This document shows, in pieces, positions 60,671 through 64,000 of a stretch of 64,000 nt of DNA. This DNA is from Roseateles puraquae. Its GTDB lineage: Bacteria; Pseudomonadota; Gammaproteobacteria; Burkholderiales; Burkholderiaceae_C. The DNA lies in NCBI RefSeq assembly GCF_002205845.1, contig NZ_NISI01000003.1, positions 124,001-188,000 of the forward strand. Direction: 5' to 3'. The notes under the pieces are model-generated. The model did not search any database and had not been told where the DNA came from. It worked only from the letters and a program-made list of their open reading frames with translations. The translations under genes and the position numbers were made by a program. The first letter of the stretch is position 1. The number at the start of each line of letters is the position of its first letter.

Positions 60671-61885
60671 ATGTACCCCGCCTACCAGGCCCAAGCCGAT
60701 CTCCTCTGGCCCCTGCGCACCCTGAACCGTCTGACCCTGCCCCTGCTGGACCAGCCCGGCCTGGACGACTTTCCCTGGCTGCCCACCCGCCCTTGGCGCG
60801 CGGCGGGCAAGGTCTTCGACCTCGCCCAGGTCACGCACACCCGGCCACCCTGGCGCATCGGCGAGGTGACCCAGGGCGGCGAGCGTTGGCCCGTCACCGA
60901 GGAAGCCGCGCTGACCACCCCCTTCGCCACCCTCCTGCGGTTTCGCAAGGACGGCGCACCCGCCCAGCCCAAGGTGCTGGTGGTGGCGCCCATGTCCGGG
61001 CACTTCGCCACGCTGCTGCGCGACACCGTGCGCACCCTGCTGCAAGACCACGACGTCTACGTGACCGACTGGCACAACGTGCGCGACGTGCCGCTGGCCG
61101 CCGGCCGCTTCGGGCTGGACGAGTACACCGGCCATCTGATCGACTTCCTCGCCGCCATCGGCCCGCAGGCCCATGTGGTGGCGGTGTGCCAGCCTTGTGT
61201 GAGCGCGCTGGTGGCGGTGTCGGTGATGGCCGAGGACGACCACCCCGCCACGCCGGCGAGCCTCACGCTGATGGCGGGCCCGATCGACTGCCGCGTCAGC
61301 CCCACGGCCGTCAACAAGCTGGCCACGAGCAAGCCGATCGACTGGTTCCGCAAGAACCTCATCAGCCATGTGCCCTGGCAGCACGCAGGTGCGGGCCGGC
61401 GCGTCTACCCGGGCTTTGTGCAACTGTCGGCCTTCATGAGCATGAACAAGGACCGGCATGCAAACGCCTTCAAGGACTACTACAAGCACATCGTCGCCGA
61501 CGAGTTCGACAAGGCTGAGGTGACGCGCACCTTCTACGAGGAGTACCTCGCCGTGGCCGACCTGGCGGCTGATTTCTACCTGGAGACGGTGGAGCGCGTG
61601 TTCCAGACCTTCGACCTGCCGCGCGGCGAAATGACCTACCGGGGCCGCCGCGTGAACCCCGCCGCCATCCGCCGCACCGCGCTGCTGACCATCGAAGGCG
61701 AACGCGATGACATCTGCTCCGTCGGCCAGACCCTGGCTGCGCAGGATCTCGCCAGCAGCCTGAAGCTGTTCATGCGCACCCACTACATCCAGCCCAATGT
61801 GGGCCACTACGGCGTGTTCAGCGGACGGCGGTGGCAGCACCAGGTGTACCCGCTGGTGCGCCACGTCATTCAAGTCTCGCAATGA
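60671..61885 (+). CDS. phaZ: Intracellular polyhydroxyalkanoate depolymerase
   Basis: This 404-residue protein of the intracellular PHB depolymerase family (PhaZa1 type) mobilises stored polyhydroxybutyrate. The alpha/beta-hydrolase elements are VLVVAPMSGHFATLLRDTV, DVYVTDWHNVRDVP, the nucleophile elbow AVCQPCVSAL, in which cysteine replaces serine (Cys173 or Cys176), the acid loop EGERDDICSVGQT and the histidine in QPNVGHYGVFSG. CAGGAGATGCC precedes ATG 60671. It has its own terminator and is divergent from the GST-like gene. Confidence 0.92.
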   Translation: MYPAYQAQADLLWPLRTLNRLTLPLLDQPGLDDFPWLPTRPWRAAGKVFDLAQVTHTRPPWRIGEVTQGGERWPVTEEAALTTPFATLLRFRKDGAPAQPKVLVVAPMSGHFATLLRDTVRTLLQDHDVYVTDWHNVRDVPLAAGRFGLDEYTGHLIDFLAAIGPQAHVVAVCQPCVSALVAVSVMAEDDHPATPASLTLMAGPIDCRVSPTAVNKLATSKPIDWFRKNLISHVPWQHAGAGRRVYPGFVQLSAFMSMNKDRHANAFKDYYKHIVADEFDKAEVTRTFYEEYLAVADLAADFYLETVERVFQTFDLPRGEMTYRGRRVNPAAIRRTALLTIEGERDDICSVGQTLAAQDLASSLKLFMRTHYIQPNVGHYGVFSGRRWQHQVYPLVRHVIQVSQ

Positions 61886-61914
61886 AAGAAGCCGGCTCGA
61901 TGCCGGCTTCTTTC
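61884..61914 (+). terminator. Hairpin terminator of phaZ
   Basis: GAAAGAAGCCGGC (61884-61896) and GCCGGCTTCTTTC (61902-61914) form a perfect 13-bp stem with a TCGAT loop. The hairpin overlaps the stop codon region. The U-rich part is within the stem, so it could work in both directions. Confidence 0.75.
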
Positions 61915-61924
61915 AGGGATTTCG

Positions 61925-62058
61925 GGCCGAGCGCCGGGCCGCCCCAAGCCGGCCCGCGCTGGCGATGTGCAAGCGGCTCGATGCCGCTTGCATCGGCGTC
62001 CCCTTGGGGGACCGACCAGCCTCGCCGCGTTCAGCGGGCGAGACTGGGCGAGGGGCCT
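61925..62058. repeat. REP-like hairpin cluster between phaZ and sodB
   Basis: This intergenic stretch holds several GC-rich dyads. One is GCAAGCGGC / GCCGCTTGC (61969-61991), which again has a TCGAT loop like the phaZ terminator; others are CCCCTTGGGG and CTCGCC / GGCGAG. Its general look resembles the extragenic palindromes common in Burkholderiales genomes. Only one copy is in the window, so repeat status is an inference. Confidence 0.35.
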
Positions 62059-62063
62059 CCTCG

Positions 62064-62645
62064 TCAGGCGAAGTTGGCTTCGGCGAACTGCCAGTTCACG
62101 AGGTTGCTCAGGAAGGTCTCCACGAACTTCGGGCGCAGGTTGCGGTAGTCGATGTAGTAGGCGTGCTCCCACACGTCGACGGTCAGCAGGGCCTTGTCGG
62201 CGGTGGTCAGCGGCGTGCCGGCGGCGCCGGTGTTGACGATGTCGACCGTGCCGTCCGCCTTCTTGACGAGCCAGGTCCAGCCGGAACCGAAGTTGCCGAC
62301 GGCGCTCTTCACGAAGGCTTCCTTGAAGGCGGCGTAGCTGCCCCACTTGGCGTTGATGGCATCAGCCAGCGCACCGCTGGGTTCGCCACCGCCATTGGGC
62401 TTCATGCAGTTCCAGAAGAAGGTGTGGTTCCAGATCTGGGCGGCGTTGTTGTAGATGCCGCCGGAGCTCTTCTTGACGATCTCTTCGAGCGTCAGGGATT
62501 CGAACTCGGTGCCCTTTTGCAGGTTGTTCAGGTTCACCACGTAGGCGTTGTGGTGCTTGCCGTGGTGGAACTCCAGCGTTTCCTTGCTGTAGTGCGGGGC
62601 CAGCGAATCGATGGGGTAAGGCAGCGGGGGCAGCGTGTGTTCCAT
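62064..62645 (-). CDS. sodB: Superoxide dismutase, iron type
   Basis: This 193-residue SodB has metal ligands at the standard places: His27 ([11 protein letters not shown]), His74 ([11 protein letters not shown]), and Asp157 and His161 ([11 protein letters not shown]). NNAAQIWNH and GSGWTWLV are typical of the Fe type. It removes superoxide in the cytoplasm. It lies downstream of xseA on the same strand, separated by 60 bp, as is common in betaproteobacteria. Confidence 0.96.
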   Translation of the reverse strand: MEHTLPPLPYPIDSLAPHYSKETLEFHHGKHHNAYVVNLNNLQKGTEFESLTLEEIVKKSSGGIYNNAAQIWNHTFFWNCMKPNGGGEPSGALADAINAKWGSYAAFKEAFVKSAVGNFGSGWTWLVKKADGTVDIVNTGAAGTPLTTADKALLTVDVWEHAYYIDYRNLRPKFVETFLSNLVNWQFAEANFA

Positions 62646-62705
62646 GGTGTCAACCTCGGTGATGAATGGGGGAAGAGAAACGCGGCGGATTGTAGGGAGA
62701 GCCGA

Positions 62706-64000
62706 TCACCCCTGCGGCAATGGCCGTACCCGCAGGACTTGCATGTCGGCGCTACCGTCCGCCAGCACCGTGCGCACCTCCCGGCCGGGCGCCAACGCCG
62801 TGATCGACGTGATGGCACCGCCCTGCCCGTCGTCCAGCCAGGCATAGCCGCGGGCCAGCACGTGGTGCGGGTCCAGCGCCTGCAATCGGGCCTGCAAGGC
62901 GTCAAGCCGGCTGCGTTGGCGCAGCACGACCTCTCGCTCAGCGCGGTCCAGCCGCTGGGCGAGGTGGGCCAGGCGCTGGGCCTGCAGCTCCACCCGGCGG
63001 CGCGGCGCCGCAGCGGCACGCTGGGCCAGCAGACCGAGCAGGCGCTGCTGGCGCGCGATCAGGTCGCTTGGGCGCGACAGGCGCAGCGCCAGGCGGTCCA
63101 GCCGCTGGGCCAGCGACTGCAGGCGGTGGTCCAGCCGCAGCGCCAGCGCGCGCTCGAGGCTCGCCAGCTGGCTCAGCAGCGCGTCGCGTGCAGGCGCTGC
63201 CAGCTCCGCCGCTGCCGTCGGCGTGGGGGCTCGAAGGTCGGCCGCCAGGTCGCACAGCGTCACATCGGTTTCGTGGCCGACACCGCACACCACCGGCAAC
63301 CCCGACGTGGCCACGGCTCGCACCACGCGCTCGTCATTGAAGGCCCACAGGTCTTCGAGCGAACCGCCTCCGCGCACCAGCAGCAGCACGTCCACCTCCG
63401 CGCGCTCATTGGCTGTTTGCAGCGCACGCACCAGGGCCGGGGGCGCCTCCACGCCCTGCACCGGGCTGGGGTAGACCACCACCTCCACCTGCGGCGCACG
63501 ACGCGCGAGCGCCGTCAGCACGTCATGCAGCGCGGCCCCGGCCGACGAGGTGATGACGCCGATGCGCTGCGGATGCGGCGGCAGCGGCCGCTTGGCTTGC
63601 GCATCGAACAGGCCTTCGGCCGCGAGCCGCGCCCGCAGCTTCAGGAACTGCTCGTACAGCGTGCCGGCACCCGCCCGGCGCATGGCCTCGACGACGAACT
63701 GCAGCTCGCCCCGCGGCTCGTACACCGCCACGCGCCCGCGCACCTCGACCAGCACGCCCTCACCCGGCGAAAAGTCCAGCAGGGCCGCCGCTCGGCGGAA
63801 CATCGCGCAGCGCAGGCTGGCCGCCTGGCCGTCAGCATCCTTCAGGCTGAAATAGCAGTGGCCACTGGCCGCACGGGTGAAACCGGCGATCTCGCCGCCC
63901 ACGACGACCACCGAGAAGCGGTCCGTGAGGGTCTGAGACACCGCGGCCAGCAGCCCGGCCACGCCCCAGATCCGACGTCCCGATGCGGGTTCGCGAGGCT
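62706..64000 (-). CDS. xseA: Exodeoxyribonuclease VII large subunit (partial, runs off the right edge)
   Basis: The minus-strand frame stays open to the window end, so the first residues of XseA are missing. The visible part starts PREPASGRRIWGVAGLL, then VVVVGGEIAGFTRAASGHCYFSLKD, which is the OB-fold DNA-binding domain. The catalytic core contains RIGVITSSAGAALHDVL, VLLLVRGGGSLEDLWAFNDE and PVVCGVGHETDVTLCDLAAD. The following region of about 100 residues is a long Arg/Leu/Gln-rich coiled coil. With XseB it degrades single-stranded DNA. Confidence 0.94.
   Translation of the reverse strand, partial: PREPASGRRIWGVAGLLAAVSQTLTDRFSVVVVGGEIAGFTRAASGHCYFSLKDADGQAASLRCAMFRRAAALLDFSPGEGVLVEVRGRVAVYEPRGELQFVVEAMRRAGAGTLYEQFLKLRARLAAEGLFDAQAKRPLPPHPQRIGVITSSAGAALHDVLTALARRAPQVEVVVYPSPVQGVEAPPALVRALQTANERAEVDVLLLVRGGGSLEDLWAFNDERVVRAVATSGLPVVCGVGHETDVTLCDLAADLRAPTPTAAAELAAPARDALLSQLASLERALALRLDHRLQSLAQRLDRLALRLSRPSDLIARQQRLLGLLAQRAAAAPRRRVELQAQRLAHLAQRLDRAEREVVLRQRSRLDALQARLQALDPHHVLARGYAWLDDGQGGAITSITALAPGREVRTVLADGSADMQVLRVRPLPQG

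Overview
This 64 kb window is chromosomal DNA of high GC content from a betaproteobacterium. It is most likely from the Burkholderiales, near the Rubrivivax / Leptothrix / Roseateles / Pelomonas group. That placement is my inference from the gene families, the syntenic block cysS-alkA-accA-tilS-lysC-tRNA-Ser, a complete cbb3 oxidase cluster with an FNR-type regulator, an intracellular PHA depolymerase, and several TonB-dependent receptors. Genes are packed tightly, often with ATGA or 1-nt overlaps. Both window edges cut a gene: an ABC substrate-binding protein at the left and xseA at the right. I see no CRISPR array, no insertion sequence, no rRNA and only one tRNA.

Layout, left to right. (1) 1-2.5 kb: an ABC substrate-binding protein gene divergent from a sensor histidine kinase. 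(2) 2.5-9.9 kb: a sucrose-utilisation locus on the minus strand, in the order LacI regulator, operator/promoter, TonB receptor, fructokinase-type PfkB kinase, sucrose-type symporter, sucrose phosphorylase. (3) 10-13.7 kb: an MHS-type transporter, then an HCCA-isomerase-like / DUF1289 / YbaK mini-operon and a small exported protein. (4) 13.7-19.4 kb: two paralogous cyanophycinases, one exported and one cytoplasmic, divergent from a large TonB receptor. (5) 19.4-27.7 kb: thioesterase, YceH, SDR, ETF-ubiquinone oxidoreductase, DUF72, an unusual tandem-sensor-CheW fusion behind a sigma-54-like promoter, and fdhD. (6) 27.74-29.96 kb: a micro-island of lower GC lying between two 49-bp direct repeats made of the 3' end and terminator of tRNA-Ser(GCU). 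(7) 30-42 kb: housekeeping genes (lysC, tilS, accA, alkA-like, cysS; then TPR-ppiA-ppiB-lpxH-mtfA; then clpA-clpS and a divergent cold-shock gene). (8) 42.3-47.3 kb: two unrelated isocitrate dehydrogenases, monomeric and dimeric, around an APH(3')-like kinase and a CMD-family protein. (9) 47.3-59.2 kb: a microaerobic respiration region (COG2836 membrane protein, hemN, fnr, NDH-2, ccoNOQP, ccoG, ccoH-like, ccoS, ccoI). (10) 59.3-64 kb: cupin, GST-like protein, PHA depolymerase, sodB and xseA.

How the parts fit together. The sucrose locus reads as a complete route: outer-membrane uptake, inner-membrane symport, phosphorolysis to glucose-1-phosphate plus fructose, and fructose phosphorylation, with a repressor site overlapping the receptor promoter. 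The cyanophycinase locus suggests breakdown of an arginine/aspartate polymer in two compartments, with the divergent receptor as a possible importer. In the respiration region three FNR-type boxes sit 41.5 bp upstream of plausible start points. One is shared by hemN and fnr, one drives ccoNOQP from inside the ccoS coding sequence, and a weaker one precedes ccoI.

The points I would look at first are the tRNA-Ser micro-island with its two unknown genes, the membrane-free tandem-sensor-CheW protein, the two-compartment cyanophycinase locus, and the shared FNR box with apparently leaderless hemN and ccoI messages.
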